Shown here in pieces: positions 1-12,760 of a stretch of DNA of 64,000 nt; position 1 is the first letter of the stretch, and each line of letters starts with the position of its first letter. The stretch is from Asterias rubens. Its lineage: Eukaryota; Echinodermata; Asteroidea; Forcipulatida; Asteriidae. The stretch covers positions 18,169,047 to 18,233,046 of the forward strand of contig NC_047066.1 in the NCBI RefSeq assembly GCF_902459465.1, written 5' to 3'. The position numbers were made by a program, and so were the translations under genes. Under the pieces are notes generated by a model. That model had not been told where the DNA came from. It saw only the letters and a program-made list of their open reading frames with translations, and made no database searches.

Positions 1-1034
1 TAATGCCGAATCTGAACAACAGCAAAAAACCATTAGAGCTTGATTAAATTAGTTTTAGCTTTTTAAACAAATACACAATTATCGGTTTAAGTCTATGTAT
101 AGAGAATAGTACAGCTCTGGGACAAGGATGTTTGTTTGATGTTAAATGTTTTGAAACCCCTTTTGTAAATCTACGCCCGAATGTGAAACTACTCAAAGCT
201 GGTTTATACGCGGAGGTACGATGGTGGCAAGGGCGTTAGATAAACGCGTGGCGCATTTTAAAGAGAAAGCCGACTCCTAAGCGATCAATGAAAATGCTTT
301 CCACCCCGCGTGGCCAAAACAAGCGTCTGCTTAAGTTTCGTGATCGGAGATGGGCACAAATTATTAATTTTTTACAAGTAACCTGACCTGAGGTCAAGTT
401 TATATATCCGTTATTATGTTAACTTCATTTTTACTTTTACATATGTTGTTAATTAGTATTACATTTCTAACAACATATGCCATTTTTATGGTCATAAACT
501 ACATTAAACTTAAGTAATGGACAAAACAAAATCTCCCCAACGTAAAACTCCATAAGGTTGGGACCGCAATGGTCCCGGAAGTTCAAATCTGCGCGAGACA
601 TGCACAGTCTATGACCAAAAGGTATCAAAAGGTAGGCTGCCAATGGTAGCGAAGCTGAACTAGGGCAGTCAGGTTGGTTGAGTGGTTTCTATCCCTGCTT
701 TTCACCTCTGTGGACCCTGCTTCGAGTCTCGGACCGAAGCCTTCTGGTGGATTTGGTTTTCAGTCCCTACTCGAATGCATGGATTTTCCCTCTTTGGGGT
801 TTTCCCCGTTTTGGGGTTTTCCTCCCATGTCTAAAACTGAAACTTCTTTATTTCATAAAAATGCTAGTTCGCACAAAGTATGCTCAGCAAAGAAAAATCT
901 TGCTTAGCTGAAACAGGTTACCAGTCAAAATATAATGTAAGTCTTGGTGACTGGTTCCCCAGTAATTTTTGCTAAGCACAATTTTCTGTTTTTAAGCTTT
1001 ATGAAGTTGGGCTGATTTGGGGTACAATACTTAC
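1..1034. other. APPBP2 last intron (partial), no exon seen
   Basis: No coding segment that continues APPBP2 is visible here on the minus strand, so the last exon or exons must lie left of position 1. The only recognisable item is a tRNA-like SINE at about 672-860. The rest is AT-rich sequence without recognised structure. Confidence 0.6.
672..860 (+). mobile_element. SINE family B, tRNA-related head
   Basis: The head holds a B-box-like segment (cttcgagtctcgg) after 'cacctctgtggaccctg', followed by a T/G-rich body ending in 'aaaactgaaacttcttt'. The same unit recurs at about 13870-14045 (reverse), 45030-45205, and in decayed form near 60715-60810 and 61690-61930. This repetition supports a dispersed SINE rather than a gene. 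No target site duplication was resolved. Confidence 0.6.
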
Positions 1035-4000
1035 CTATATCTATTGATCTCAAATACAGTGCCTCTGCTTCATCGTAAAGCTTCATGTCGTAGTTATAGA
1101 GCGAGGCAAGATGGCCGACTGAAAGCGCAACCTCATAATCTTCCTCTCCTAGCAGCCTCTCCTTAATCGTGATTGCTTTCTTATGCATCTCCTCTGCCTC
1201 CTGGAATTGATGGCAAGAAACTTAATAGCGTTAAAAAAGTTAAGGATGGGTGGCAGGCCTGGATTAACACAGAGTCCACAGAGCCCATGGCCTCTGTTGC
1301 CCCCTGGTCTTGGCCTTGGTGCCCCCTCAGAAGATTTTCCAATGAAAGTGCCCTTTGCAAAATGAAAGCAGCCTTGCCATTTCAAAGATGAATTTCAAGG
1401 CCTGGGGTGGTCTAGTGTATTGGACTTAAATCTGGCATTGTCAAGAGTCCTGGGGTCCCGGTCATAACACTTGTGTCCTTGGGTCTCACTTATTACACTT
1501 GTGTCCTGTTCATGACATTTGTGCCCTGGGAATCTGGTTATGACACCTGTGTCCTCCGGTCCTGGTCATGACATTTGTGTCCTGGGTCCCAGTCATGACA
1601 CTTGCGTTTGAGGGTACCGGTCATGACACTTATGTCCTGGGGTCAGGTCATGACACTTGTTTCTTCAGGTCCTAGTCACGACACTTGTGTCCTTGAGTCC
1701 CAGTCATGAAAATTGTGTACATGGGGTCCCAGTCATGACACAATGTCCTGGGGTCCCGATCAAGACACTTGTGTCCTCTGTTTACAGACTTTGCATTAAC
1801 AGAAAACAAAACTACAGGTTTGGACACAATGTGGACTATTTCTGTCTCCCTTTAATGACTGTTTTAAAACTTCTTTCAAGAAAGTTTGAAGACTGTTAAA
1901 GTTTAGAAAAAATCCTGAGTTCAGGAAAATTTCAGATTAATGACCTGCCTGTTTTGACAACTACTCTTACCTTGTATCTCTGCATTGACTGATAGAGTCG
2001 TCCAAGGTTTCCGTAGTGTTTTGCCGTCTGGACATTGAATTCACCAAAGGCTGCTTTGGCCAAGTTGAGGGATGATAGGTGTAGATCATGAGCCTCTTGG
2101 AGAAGCTTAGCCTCAGTGTCTTTATCATGGGAGTCAATGGCAATCTCTTCAAGAATCAGAGCTGTACATGGATGCGACAGTGAAACATTCAATTACAAAA
2201 TACTAATGGGATGTTGTGTGTCCTGGCTGAGCGGCCAAGTGCACTGGTTGCAAGCTCTGGTGTTTCTAATCAGCAGAATATGGGTTTGAGTCCTAGTCTT
2301 GACACCTGTGTCCTTAAAGCCATTGGACACTTTCGGTAAACAGTTTTGTCCAAAGGCCCACACTTCGTGTATCACAACTTTAAATATAAAATAACAAACC
2401 TGTGAAAATTTAGGCTCAATCGGCCATCGGAGTCGGGAGAAAATAGTGTGAAAACCCTACCTTGATTTCGCACGTTTCGCCGTGTCATGACATGTGTTTA
2501 CTATAAATCCGTAATTCTCGTAGTTGAGTATTGATAATTGTTTTAATGTTTTCTCAAAAGTAAAGCATTTCATGAAATAATATTTCAAGAGAAGACTTTT
2601 ACCATTACCTTCTGTAAACCCTGTAAGTTATTTGTAAATCTTTGAACTTTTTTCTGTTTTTTCTGTTCCGACAGTGTATAATGGCTTTAAGCTGTAGGTC
2701 TCATGTGTTGTGAAATGCACAAAAAAGAACCCAGTTACAAGAAGGGGTTTGCCCCTGGGTTCCTAGCTTTGGCTGCTGAATGCGCCGCAGCACTTTGTAA
2801 ACCCTTATCAGGTGCTACATAAATGGGTCCCACAATTTAAGAAAGCCTTCAACACCTGTCTCATACATGTAAAAGAACTTATGAGACATCCTTGGCTTCA
2901 TTAACAGACATTTATAATACTAACTTGGCAAGTTTTACTGACCTTTGACCCTTCTCGATGATGCTAACAATAGATGATTTTCTGGTAGAATCTGTGTAAT
3001 GATGGAGATAGCTTTCTCTGCATGCTCTCTGTAATGTGAACATTTAACATAAAAGAAATCTTAATTTGTCACTAGATTTGTTTGTACATTGTAAATTTCA
3101 CACTAAAACTACGGTATAGTGCTGCGTGTATAGATGGATTGCAATAGGCTTCATCAACAGCCATCTTTGATGTATTAACAAGGCACACGCTTGCACTTTC
3201 CCCTTGCCAATACATCAAAGACGACGGTCGATGACACGTTTTGCAATCCATCAATTGCCCCAACAAATTCCCAGTGCCCCCATGTCAAAAATTGCAATGA
3301 AGCTCATAAAAATAAAAAGCAGCGGGAAAAAATATCTAACTTTTGTTTTAATAAACAAAATTTAGTGGTTGATCGCAATCACGATCCCTACCGCTGCCAC
3401 TAAATGTGGATGGTGGCCCCCCGCAGCGTACCCCTTCCAAAATAAAAGCATGACCCCCCATCCCCACACAGACAAACTCATTCCCCTTACCTGCCCCCCC
3501 CCAACAAAGAGCAATGCCCCCCCCCACCGAAAAATTCCTTGCTACGCCACTGTGTATAGCGTGTTATGTTTGCGCAGCCTTCTAGTAAAAATAAGACATA
3601 TCATGTGTGGTGCTCTAAACCAATCGAGGGCAGAATATTTATAAGGGGTGTTATAACTATTAGTAGTTACCCACCTTGCATCATCAAACTTTCCAGAGCT
3701 GTACTGGTGGACATAGGAGGCGTATGCGAGATCCTCATGAGCGATTGCAACGTGGAGATTACGCCCTCCAAACGCAGATAACCTGATGTCTAATGCTTGC
3801 TGTAAAGTAACAAACCATTACCAAGTCAGACATTTGAAAAAATAAACTAACATGTGAATATCTCATTTCAAAAGGTGGAATATTTTTAAAATATCACTGA
3901 AAGTCTGGAGCAGTTTTGTTCACGCAGGAAGAATAAGCCCTAATTGGAATACAAAATCTGAGATTCAAATTTGTGGCCTAAAAACTGATATTTTTATACA

Positions 4001-7000
4001 TAACTTCATTACTTCGCTTTTTTTTTTTTTTTTTTTTTCGTCCTTCGGATGGGATGTAAAGCCGTTGGTCCCATGTGGTGTGTAACGCATGTAAAAGAAC
4101 CCAGTGCACTTATCGAAAAGAGAAGGGGTTTCGCCCCGGTGTTCCTGGTTGTGGCTGCTTAATGCGCCGTAGCACCTTGTAAACCCTTATAAGGTGCTAA
4201 ATAATTGGGTCTCAGAATTCATCACTGCAATAACCTATCTTTCTGAAAGTTTGTATATACTCAGCGCCTTGAGTACCTTGTTTGGTAGATACGTGCGCTA
4301 TACAAGACTTCAATATTATTATTATATTATTATTATATATTATATTATCGAAAGCTGCTGTAGGCTTCCAACCAAAAGTTTTTTTGCCATTAATTTTAAG
4401 AGTGACTATCAAAGGTGTGCCTTCTGTTTAAAATACATAACATTGTTTCTCCATGCTACATCTCCTACTTTGAAGTGTCGTACTCCGGCCCCTAAACTCG
4501 TACCTGGTACACGACTGTTGACTGCGAGATGGAATCAATGTTCAAGAGATAAAAGCCAAAGTCCAGTAGAATATCGGAATATTTGGGATGTCTCGTGCCA
4601 AAGTTCTCCCTGAAAATGAAGAAGAGTACACAATTTTTACGTGACAATTATACAATCTGTTGTAAACTTACCTTCAATACCAATCATAAAGATTACTTGT
4701 ATGTGTGTACATGTGAAAGTTTTTCTTTGAAAGGTCAAAAAGACTTTAGTTAGTTTGGGGAATTTCGAGGTAACACCAAAGCGGTATCTTATAAGTTGGT
4801 TTTTAATCCTCCATTTGTCACATAGTACACATCTGCCTAAGGGTGAAACAAAACTACATCTTTGCTTTCTTCCGTCATGATTTCAATTTGACATACATGT
4901 AACCCTCAGAGAATATTGTCATGGTTGGGAATTAGAAAAAGAGTACCGTAGGTGGCTCAAAATGGTTTAAATCCATTTGTAGTTTGAGTCCAGCAATCAA
5001 TCAATCATAAACAATTTATAAAGCGCCTAAATCAAAGGTTTGCTTAAAGGCGCTGAGGGAAAGATGAGATAAATAAGTCATTGATGGTAGGCCTCCTGAA
5101 CAAGTGGGCTTTCAGAAGTGTCTTGAACATTATAAAGGATGTTGTGTCCCTGATGTGATTTGGAAGTTTATTCCAGAGTTTGGGTCCATATTCCGAGACG
5201 GCTCTATCAGCAAAAGTGATGTGACTTGCTCTTGGCACTACAAAGTGTATGGTGAATTTGCAGCATGTCCATGGTGTACATTGTAATCAGGGGCTTTTTT
5301 ATGAAAGACCTCGAACAGGCTCCTGATGGCGACTATTTGGTCTTCTCAGCACCACAGAGGAGAAAGTACACATTAAATATAATCACAAATAATTTCACTC
5401 TCATTGAGACCCTTTTAGACTCACCTTACAAGAAAAATAGCATGTTTAATAAGGAGTTCTGCTTTCTTGAATTCCCGTTTGACGACACAAACTTTGGCCG
5501 CCTGACGCAGAATGTGAACTGAACATCGGACTGGCACACTGCTGTTGACATTTTTGAGAGCCAGGACGCAGTGCTTATAAGCCTGTTTGGAAGGAAGGAA
5601 GTACTGTTAGTACGGGGTACTAGACCTGTCCTGTATTGTGGTGCAGCCATCTTTTGTCATTGAAGTCAATGTAACCGTAGTGAGGTTTGAAGGAAGAATA
5701 GTCTGGCCCTTGTACTGAGTTGTGGGCTTCAGCATGCATTGTAGCCAAGTTTCTGTACGTGTTTATTGACAAATATTTACCATGCTCAAAGACAAAGGCC
5801 AGGACAATATTGTACGTGTGGTTGATATAAGGGGGGGGGTATGTACGGGGACCCCCCGTGCACCCCCCAGAACTTGACCACACCAATGTTTTTGGGTGCC
5901 TTTTAGGGTCCTTAATTGGGATGTTAACAGTGAAAAAAACCGATAAACTATAGAAATCCAAGATGGCCGCCAAGATGGCCGCCAAAATTAGTAAAAATCG
6001 GGAATGTCATATATCAGCCAAATAACAGAATAAAAACATGATTTAAAATGTTTTTAGTATGTTTTCTACCATCCCACTTTCATTTCTGGTATCAAATGTT
6101 TGCTATCATGCTTCAAATCCAAGATGGCGGCCAATGGCGAATAGAATAGTTCCAGTGCTTGTAACAATGCTGGCCATCGATCAATGGTTGTGTAATACAT
6201 TATGTCTATTCGGTTTGCGGTAACACCATGAGTACTACTTTACTGTGTGGATTCTGTATTTTTGGGAACTAGGTCTTGCTTTTTATTCTACTTCCGCGGA
6301 GTAGATTTCATAATTTGGGAGACTTCTTAGTTCTAAAAAGAAATGTCCTGCTTATCAACTACTACCTTGGCAGAGGGTAGGAAATCGGCCAGGACTACTA
6401 CTTGAGCTGAAATAGTGGATCAAAGTGACTTCATGTTTTTAACTTCACTGTCTGTCAGAGTGAGTTTTTACTGGTCTCAATATTTCGACTAGCTTGCTCT
6501 TGAAGACTAAAGAGTGTTTGGGATGTTGGTCTATTTATAAGGATTAAGAGGTTTTAGTGTAGGGTCAGTCACTGCTGTGATTGGTTCGTCTGGAAGGAGA
6601 ACTGTGATTGGAAGGCTCAGAGTTATTACTAATAACTCAGAGATTTTACTTTGTGTATACTTATTCTTACTATCGCAATTCCCCCCAAATACACACTATA
6701 ACAAAGTAGTTGGGGGAATTGTGATAGCCAAGTGATAACAAACAACTTCTTGCCCCAAGACTAAAGCCCTGTTCACACTTAATATGAATGCAAATACGAT
6801 ACAAACATTTTTGTCGAGTAGAAAATTTTTTGAGTAGAAATATGTTGTAAAAGAAGAATACAATGATCCACACAAACAGAGCCTCGAAATTGCACGGTTT
6901 TCCTTTTACCTCGTCGATTACCACGGTCGGCCATTTATGGGAGTCAGATTTTTGACTAACATAACTGGCCGACCATGTTAGTTCGCAAAGTAAAAGGAAA

Positions 7001-10000
7001 ACCACGCAATTTTGAGGCAAATTTGTGTGGATCATTGTATTCTACTTTTGAAATTTCTTACTAACCCTATGCATTTTATAACAAACGGTTATAAACACTT
7101 TTTATAGACTAACTCGTCCGATCCAAGGCAACATGTTCGTATAAGAATCATCCATACCTGATCATATTGGCTTTTAGCAAACAGCAGAGCACACATCTCT
7201 CCATGTAGGGCAGCAACGTTGACTTGCTTCTCATCTTTAAGACTCTGAATGATACACTTGGCTTGAATGTAAGATTCCTCAGCATGGGCGTATCTACATT
7301 TGGCATTTCGTACATGGATTAACCTGAAAAATAGAACCAAAATAATAATAAAATCAAGTATATTTGGTTTGCGGTAACACCACTGTATATCTACTTGCTG
7401 GGTAGATTGTGTTCTTTTCAGAACTTGTCTTGCTATATATTCTACTGCAGCAGAACAGATTTTTTGGAATTTGAGAGAGTTCTCTACTGCCAAAAAGTTG
7501 GGCAGAAAGCGCTTTCTGCGCAACCATTCCTACACCCTTACTGACTATAAAAGGGGTAACCCTTTTTAAGCCCCAGGAGTAGGGGGCAACTACCCCAGGT
7601 GGCAGTTGATTTGAGTTGACAGCCCAATTCCTTTAAGTGCATCCCTTACCTTGAAGTAACCATCTAGCCAAGTGATGTAAGGTGATATTCCATTCAAAAA
7701 ACATTTAAAAGAAAAACATGTTAGTAATTATTTACATCAGCACTAGGTACCCATAATGAAAAATACTCCAGGGCGAAGAGAAGCAATTATGGAACATGCA
7801 AAATACACTGTAATGAATGAAGAGTTATATAAACTTACATTGTACAGCATTCATATGCCATGAGTTGATGTGCCTCATCTTTATGAAGACTACACAGTCT
7901 GAAGCAAGAGTCTATCACCTTCTCTGCCTCATAGTACCATCCTGCCTCAGACAGGAACCCTCCTGTAAGGATACAGAAGGACTGGTAAAACATCTCTAAC
8001 TTACACTCAATTAGAAGGACTTGTAAAACATCTCTACCTTACACTAAAAGAGGACTAGTAGGACATCTCTATTTTTCACAATACACAACACGATTAGCTT
8101 TGTTTGTACTTGTTTTGGGTAAACAAATGCATTGTATTCACTCATAACTTCTTTGCTTCAACGTACCATCCTGCCATACAGAAGGACTGTAAACATCTCT
8201 ATCTTACACTCAATTAGAAGGACTGGTAGAACATCTCTACGTTACACTCAATCAGAAGGACTGGTAGAACATCTCTACGTTACACTCAATTAGAAGGACT
8301 GGTAGAACATCTCTACGTTACACTCAATAAGAAGGACTGGTAGAACATCTCTACGTTACACTCAATTAGAAGGACTGGTAGAACATCTCTACGTTACACT
8401 CAATTAGAAGGACTGGTAGAACATCTCTACGTTACACTCAATTAGAAGGACTGGTAGAACATCTCTATGTTACACTCAATTAGAAGGACTGGTAGAACAT
8501 CTCTACGTTACACTCAATAAGAAGGACTGGTAGAACATCTCTACGTTACACTCAATTAGAAGGACTGGTAGAACATCTCTACGTTACACTCAATTAGAAG
8601 GACTGGTAGAACATCTCTACGTTACACTCAATAAGAAGGACTGGTAGAACATCTCTACGTTACACTCAATTAGAAGGACTGGTAGAACATCTCTACGTTA
8701 CACTCAATTAGAAGGACTGGTAGAACATCTCTACGTTACACTCAGTAAGAAGGACTGGTAGAACATCTCTACGTTACACTCAATAAGAAGGACTGGTAGA
8801 ACATCTCTACGTTACACTCAATTAGAAGGACTGGTAGAACATCTCTACGTTACACTCAATAAGAAGGACTGGTAGAACATCTCTACGTTACACTCAATAA
8901 GAAGGACTGGTAGAACATCTCTACATTACACTCAATTCGAAGGACTGGTAGAACATCTCTACGTTACACTCAATCAGAAGGACTGGTAGAACATCTCTAC
9001 GTTACACTCAATAAGAAGGACTGGTAGAACATCTCTACGTTACATACAAATAGAATGACTAGTTGAACATCTCTTTTTTCACAGTACAAAACAAGATTAG
9101 ATTTTTTGTCCGTACACATTTTTGGGTAACAACTAAACCCATAATTTTTTTAATCGAGTGGGCACAAGGGCGCACCCATGATTTTGTATGGAAGGAGGGC
9201 TAAACAAAAGGGCCAGGGTCCAAAAAATGTACACAATTCTTAAACAATTCAAATCCATCAATCTTCTAAATTTACTGAACAAATTTCTGTTACATGGATG
9301 GTGAGGTCCAATCCATATATCATGTAGATTGAAAGACAAATTTTTACCCAGTGAAATTGCAAGTTGAATGGCCTTTTCCATACTGCTAGTTTGGTCAATG
9401 CTGAGGTGTGTTGCCTGTGTAGCATAGGAATCAGCTAAAACCGAGGCCACTTTTACCCCATGGTCCATCAGAGCTTGTAGACAATGGTGAAGAAGATGCC
9501 TGCAAAAAAGAATCAATCAAAAACAGGAAATTAAACTTTAAGTTCTACTTTTAACGCTAAGAGAATAGATTTGCCCTACAGCTGATTTCACGAAACGCTA
9601 GGATTAATCCCATCTTGAGTTAGGACGAGTAACTCGTCCTAAAATAACTTAGAATGGGTTCAATGCGTCCTAACGTCTTAGGATACGGATTTTAACTTGT
9701 CCTTAGTCCTAGGATTAATCCTAAGTTAGGAAGAGTTTGCTGAAATTAACGGCTGGTGTTTCTGCAAGTGCCTGCTTTTACTTGTGTACTGTAGGATTGC
9801 CTCTACTTTGGCACAATGTTGTGGCATAGACCCATTGTGAAAAGCGCAGCACGCATGCATGCAAGTTTCCCGCGCCATGTTTGGGGTCAAAACATGCACA
9901 AACGGATGGTACATGCTTTTTTACGCGCATTGGTGCGTAAACTTGTGTACTATCCTTTTGTGCCATTTTGACCCCCCAACATGGCGGACAGGAGAAGCGT

Positions 10001-12760
10001 GTGTATGTGAGCTGCGCGTTGTGCAATGGGTCTATAAGAGAATGTTTGCCGGGCAATGGATTGGGGGCAAGTGCCAACGAGAAAGTTCTTTTTCACCTAG
10101 AATGTGCCAGACTGTCTTAGACACTCCGTCAGGGAACTCACAAGCAAGAAAGTTGATGGTCAAACAAAAATTAACTTGAGGTCTGAAAGAACCAGCCTTG
10201 TTCTCATCTACTTCTACAATGCTTCATGTTGTTTACAGGTCTGGATTCAACACCAAGAAAAGATTGGCAGCATGCACAACACTACAATCCCTGTCATATC
10301 TCGTTGGGCCCCCCCCCCCTGCCCCTTTTTAAAGTTGGTTCCCATTGTTGCACAATCTTTCCTATTGTTCCCATAGCAGGGGGGAGGGAGGACGTTGGAG
10401 AGAATTTTTATTGTCAGGAAAGTGTACAGGGAATGGTTTTACGTAACGCTAGGAATGGGTGGCCCAAGCATTTTGGCTGGGATTGTAGGTAAATACATCA
10501 TATATTATGTACTTGTGGAAACTGGGAGATCCCCCAACATACCTTTTGTCACTGGCTCGCAGCACCTTGGCAAAGACATCCAACTCACAGAACTCCATGC
10601 CTAGTTGGCAAAGCCTTCCTTGCTTGTACAGCTAGAGGGATTATTAACAGGAAATATTTATTTATTTTGCAGATCTTCGTATCATCACCATGTAAATACC
10701 GCTTCGAAGTTGATACAAGTCTTTTCACAGTAAATTGTCAACACGTATCTAATTAGTTTTTTCAGAGAATGCTTCTGCTTATTTTGTAAGCAACGAATTG
10801 GCACTTACCGAGTGCTATTAAACTGGAATTTGTACTTATCTTCTTCTACTTTGTATTGCTTCATTATTGAAGATTACCGCACTTATCGTTCCCTTTCTTA
10901 AACCATCCTCTAACAAGGAAGTATTCAGTCTATCTTTTCCTTTCCAAAAATACCCTTTAATCAGGAAGTGTTTTAGAAAGGCAAAGTTATCAGAGGCCTT
11001 TAAAATGAAATTATTTCCCTTTAAAGGATTTGGGTACTTTTTGCAACACAAAACACAATGTCCACAGATTTACATTAAACTTACACCGTTTGAAGATAAT
11101 GATATTAGAAAGCTTCCCTGCAAATATTACTTGCTTATGAGGTGCTGTTTTTTTTCCAGAAATGAGTAAAACAATGTCATGAAAATACGTTTTAACATGC
11201 TAAAATAATTTTTAGTCTTATGATCACTGAGACAATTGTTTTTTTCATGACATTGTTTTACTCATTTCTCAAAAACTACAGCACCTCAGCAAGTAATATG
11301 TGAAGGGAAGCTTTCAACTCCCATTATCTTCAAACTGTCATTATCTTCAAACTGGACGTTTAAAGTAAATCTGTGGACATTGTTTTGTTTGTCCTACAAA
11401 AAGTACATAGACCCTTTAAACCGTTATCCTAGAGGGCCCAATAAGATTTATAAGTTAACAATCTAAAATGGTAAATAATTTTGAGAAGTATATCTTCCCT
11501 TCCTGAAAATTATCTTTGGAAGCTTGGTCAGTTCATATTGCACTCCAACCAACAGGCCCCCTACATTGGGAATCGGCAATTTGTTTTGATTTTTCCGAAC
11601 ACTCAGCCAAAGAAAATGCCAATGACATAACAAAAAAGCTTGAAAACCACCACTAGCATTTGATTGTACACATGATAATTTTTGTTTTCCAAATTGATGA
11701 TTTGTTTTAAAGTTCACAATCTGAGAAACCATCCATCATGAACGACTTTTTAATCTTAGTACACGAACAATAATGCATCCGCCGCACTCGTGAACACATG
11801 ACCTACTGTTGCAGACAATGTAAGTCAATCTTCATGATAAATGATTTCTCCAATTGTGGACTTGAAGTTGTCAATTTGGAGCACACTTAATTATTAAGAG
11901 TACAAATTTAAATGCCTGATGATGCATCTTTGACATATCGACAAGCCAGTCAGTAGGCAGTTTTCAAGGTATTTTGCAAATCTGTTTTTTTCTTCTTTTC
12001 TATTATGGAGTTTTTTTTTTGTGGCCGGGTGTTCAGAAAATTATCATAGCAAAGTGACGATTGCATTGTGAGAGAGTGTGAACTTTCCTTGACCTTATTT
12101 TGGCTACGGAGCGCTACTCCGATCAAAAAAGCAAAGATGTAAACCTTTCGTAGAAATAGAGTACACAGTGCCCCGGTTACTGGGTCTAGCATTTTTGTAC
12201 AGTGTAGATGCCAAAACTGTAGCAACTAAGAAAAGACTAAATTCTCAGTGGAAGTGAATTCTATTGTGCATTCAAAAGCATTTTCAGTCAGGTATTTTAA
12301 ACACATCTGCCATAATTCTTTTAGTAAAACTACTACTAAGTACCTACCTACTACACTAGTACTAGTAAAAAGAAACCCAGTTTTGTAATCTCATCATGAT
12401 CATATCACTGTCACAGTGTTGTCAAAACGATTGACGATGAACGATTTGGTCTAAACAACAACTAACTTCAGAATGATTACAACATACATCGGCATTTAGT
12501 TTTATTAGGGATCAAACAATAACATTTTATAGAAAACTTAAGAAAAAATGTAAATAAAATTAACACAAATTGAAAACCATCGTATGATCATTCATCATAA
12601 TTCATACAAACTGACAAACCTTGTAATAAACATCAAATTGTATGTTTTCTGGGAGTAATCGGAGCTCAAGCCTGTGTCTGGAATACGTGGAAACAACTGC
12701 AGTTATTGCTGAATTGTACAGAGTTTCTGGTATCCATTCTAACTCGCTGGCAACCGCCAT
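1035..12760 (-). CDS. APPBP2: APPBP2, TPR substrate receptor of CUL2 ubiquitin ligase (C-terminus off window)
   Basis: Eleven exons on the minus strand: 12760-12620, 10631-10543, 9499-9348, 7962-7839, 7323-7158, 5582-5425, 4609-4504, 3799-3675, 3028-2943, 2161-1971 and 1200-1035. All junctions are GT-AG and the phases fit throughout, giving 501 residues from the ATG at 12760. The start reads MAVASELEWIPETLYN, very close to vertebrate APPBP2. Later exons carry VLASVL-like, GRLYQSM and YEVALSVGHLASLYNYDM segments of the TPR repeats. The vertebrate protein is about 585 residues, so roughly 80 C-terminal residues are missing to the left. In vertebrates the protein binds the basolateral sorting signal of APP and is a CUL2-elongin receptor for C-terminal degrons. 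Family identity is nearly certain; function in this animal is inferred by orthology. The introns carry a minisatellite, a LINE fragment and several MITEs. Confidence 0.95.
1430..1790. repeat. Degenerate ~28-bp tandem repeat
   Basis: About a dozen diverged copies of a unit like 'gtcatgacacttgtgtcctg' plus a gg-tccc spacer lie in the APPBP2 intron between exons 11 and 10. Copies differ by several bases and small indels, so this is an old minisatellite. No coding role is seen. Confidence 0.75.
2315..2691. mobile_element. MITE family 'CATTGGAC' (family 2)
   Basis: The ends are inverted repeats: it begins 'ttaaagccattggacactt' and ends near 'tataatggctttaa', flanked by TTAA-like sites. Other copies lie at 58945-59315 (near complete) and 47233-47580 (3' end lost). 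The internal block 'gtttcgccgtgtcatgaca' is shared by all three. There is no coding capacity; it is probably a non-autonomous DNA transposon. Confidence 0.75.
2690..2860 (+). mobile_element. SINE-like fragment with LINE-type tail
   Basis: It shares 'gtaaaagaacccagtgcact' and 'gaaggggtttcgccccggtg'-like blocks with copies at 4040-4350 and 52943-53110. The 4040-4350 copy is the longest and ends in 'gcgctatacaagacttcaat' plus an ATT-rich tail, a typical SINE/LINE 3' end in marine invertebrates. This copy is the 5' part only. Confidence 0.55.
4020..4350 (+). mobile_element. SINE-like element, longest copy
   Basis: It follows a poly-T run and has blocks shared with 2690-2860 and 52943-53110. It ends in 'cagcgccttgagtacc...gcgctatacaag' followed by (att)n, the sort of tail recognised by a LINE partner. 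It lies in APPBP2 intron 7, about 160 bases from exon 7. Confidence 0.6.
4993..5345 (-). mobile_element. LINE 3' fragment (CR1/L2-like), decayed reverse-transcriptase C-terminus
   Basis: On the minus strand a short frame from 5238 to 5044 contains PKLWNKLPNHIRD and FKTLLKAHLF, the standard C-terminal end of CR1/L2-type LINE polymerase proteins. It is followed by a 3' tail 'aggcgctttataaattg' and attg-type repeats. Upstream the reading is broken by frameshifts and stops. It is a dead 5'-truncated copy inside APPBP2 intron 6. Confidence 0.8.
6210..6500. mobile_element. Element family 4 ('GGTTTGCGGTAACACC'), decayed copy
   Basis: It starts with 'ggtttgcggtaacaccatg' and contains 'ctacttccgcggagtaga' and 'gtctcaatatttcgactagc' blocks shared with the better copies at 51640-52013 and 53158-53530. 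A further short piece is at about 7365-7500. It lies in APPBP2 intron 5. Confidence 0.6.
6765..7145. mobile_element. Palindromic MITE family 3 ('AACACGTTGCC')
   Basis: Two inverted halves meet around 'ggccatttatgggagtcaga...cgaccatgttagttcgcaaag', and the right end carries 'gatccaaggcaac'. Better copies are at 48686-49057 and 49110-49455, and a half copy at about 28590-28830. This one ends about a dozen bases from the 5' splice site of APPBP2 exon 5 (7158). Confidence 0.65.
7965..9060. repeat. 38-bp minisatellite, about 23 regular units plus diverged edges
   Basis: The unit is 38 bp and contains 'gaaggactggtagaacatct' followed by 'ctacgttacactcaat'. The regular array runs about 8188-9040, with most copies differing at one to three positions. 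Diverged copies extend left to the 3' splice site of APPBP2 exon 4 (exon edge 7962). The copies are nearly identical, which suggests recent expansion or homogenisation. It is intronic. Confidence 0.95.
9588..9750. mobile_element. Short palindromic MITE ('gttaggacgagtaactcgtc')
   Basis: The ends are inverted ('tttcacgaaacgctagga' and 'taggaagagtttgctgaaat'), with an internal palindrome 'gacgagtaactcgtc'. A second, better copy is at about 23945-24112, where the ends read 'gatttcacaaagagttagga' and 'aggaagagttttgtgaaatc'. Both are non-coding. Confidence 0.7.
10284..10489. mobile_element. MITE with 'acaatccc...gggattgt' ends
   Basis: Terminal inverted repeats are 'tacaatccctgtcatatctc' and 'attttggctgggattgta'. 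The copy at 24229-24418 has purer ends ('acaatcccggcca' / 'tggccgggattgt'). The interior has C- and G-runs and no long conserved frame. Confidence 0.65.
10890..11425. mobile_element. Foldback MITE family 5 with ~200-bp arms
   Basis: The left arm ('gggtactttttgcaacacaa', 'atgtccacagatttacatta') is inverted in the right arm ('aaatctgtggacattg', 'caaaaagtacatagaccc'), around a centre near 11190-11240 ('gatcactgagac'). Related copies are at 26745-27055 and in the TRIM arms at about 18240-18450 and 40620-40820. It is non-coding and lies in APPBP2 intron 1. Confidence 0.75.

Noticed and set aside
4194-4613. 139-codon plus-strand frame
   Set aside because: It runs through a SINE tail and over the antisense of APPBP2 exon 7; it is a shadow frame.
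7965-9060. CRISPR array
   Set aside because: Units are contiguous 38-bp repeats without unique spacers, in a eukaryotic intron. It is a minisatellite.
11463-12225. Short minus-strand frames in APPBP2 intron 1
   Set aside because: No similarity to APPBP2 or to any family I recognise; exon 1 joins exon 2 in phase without them.
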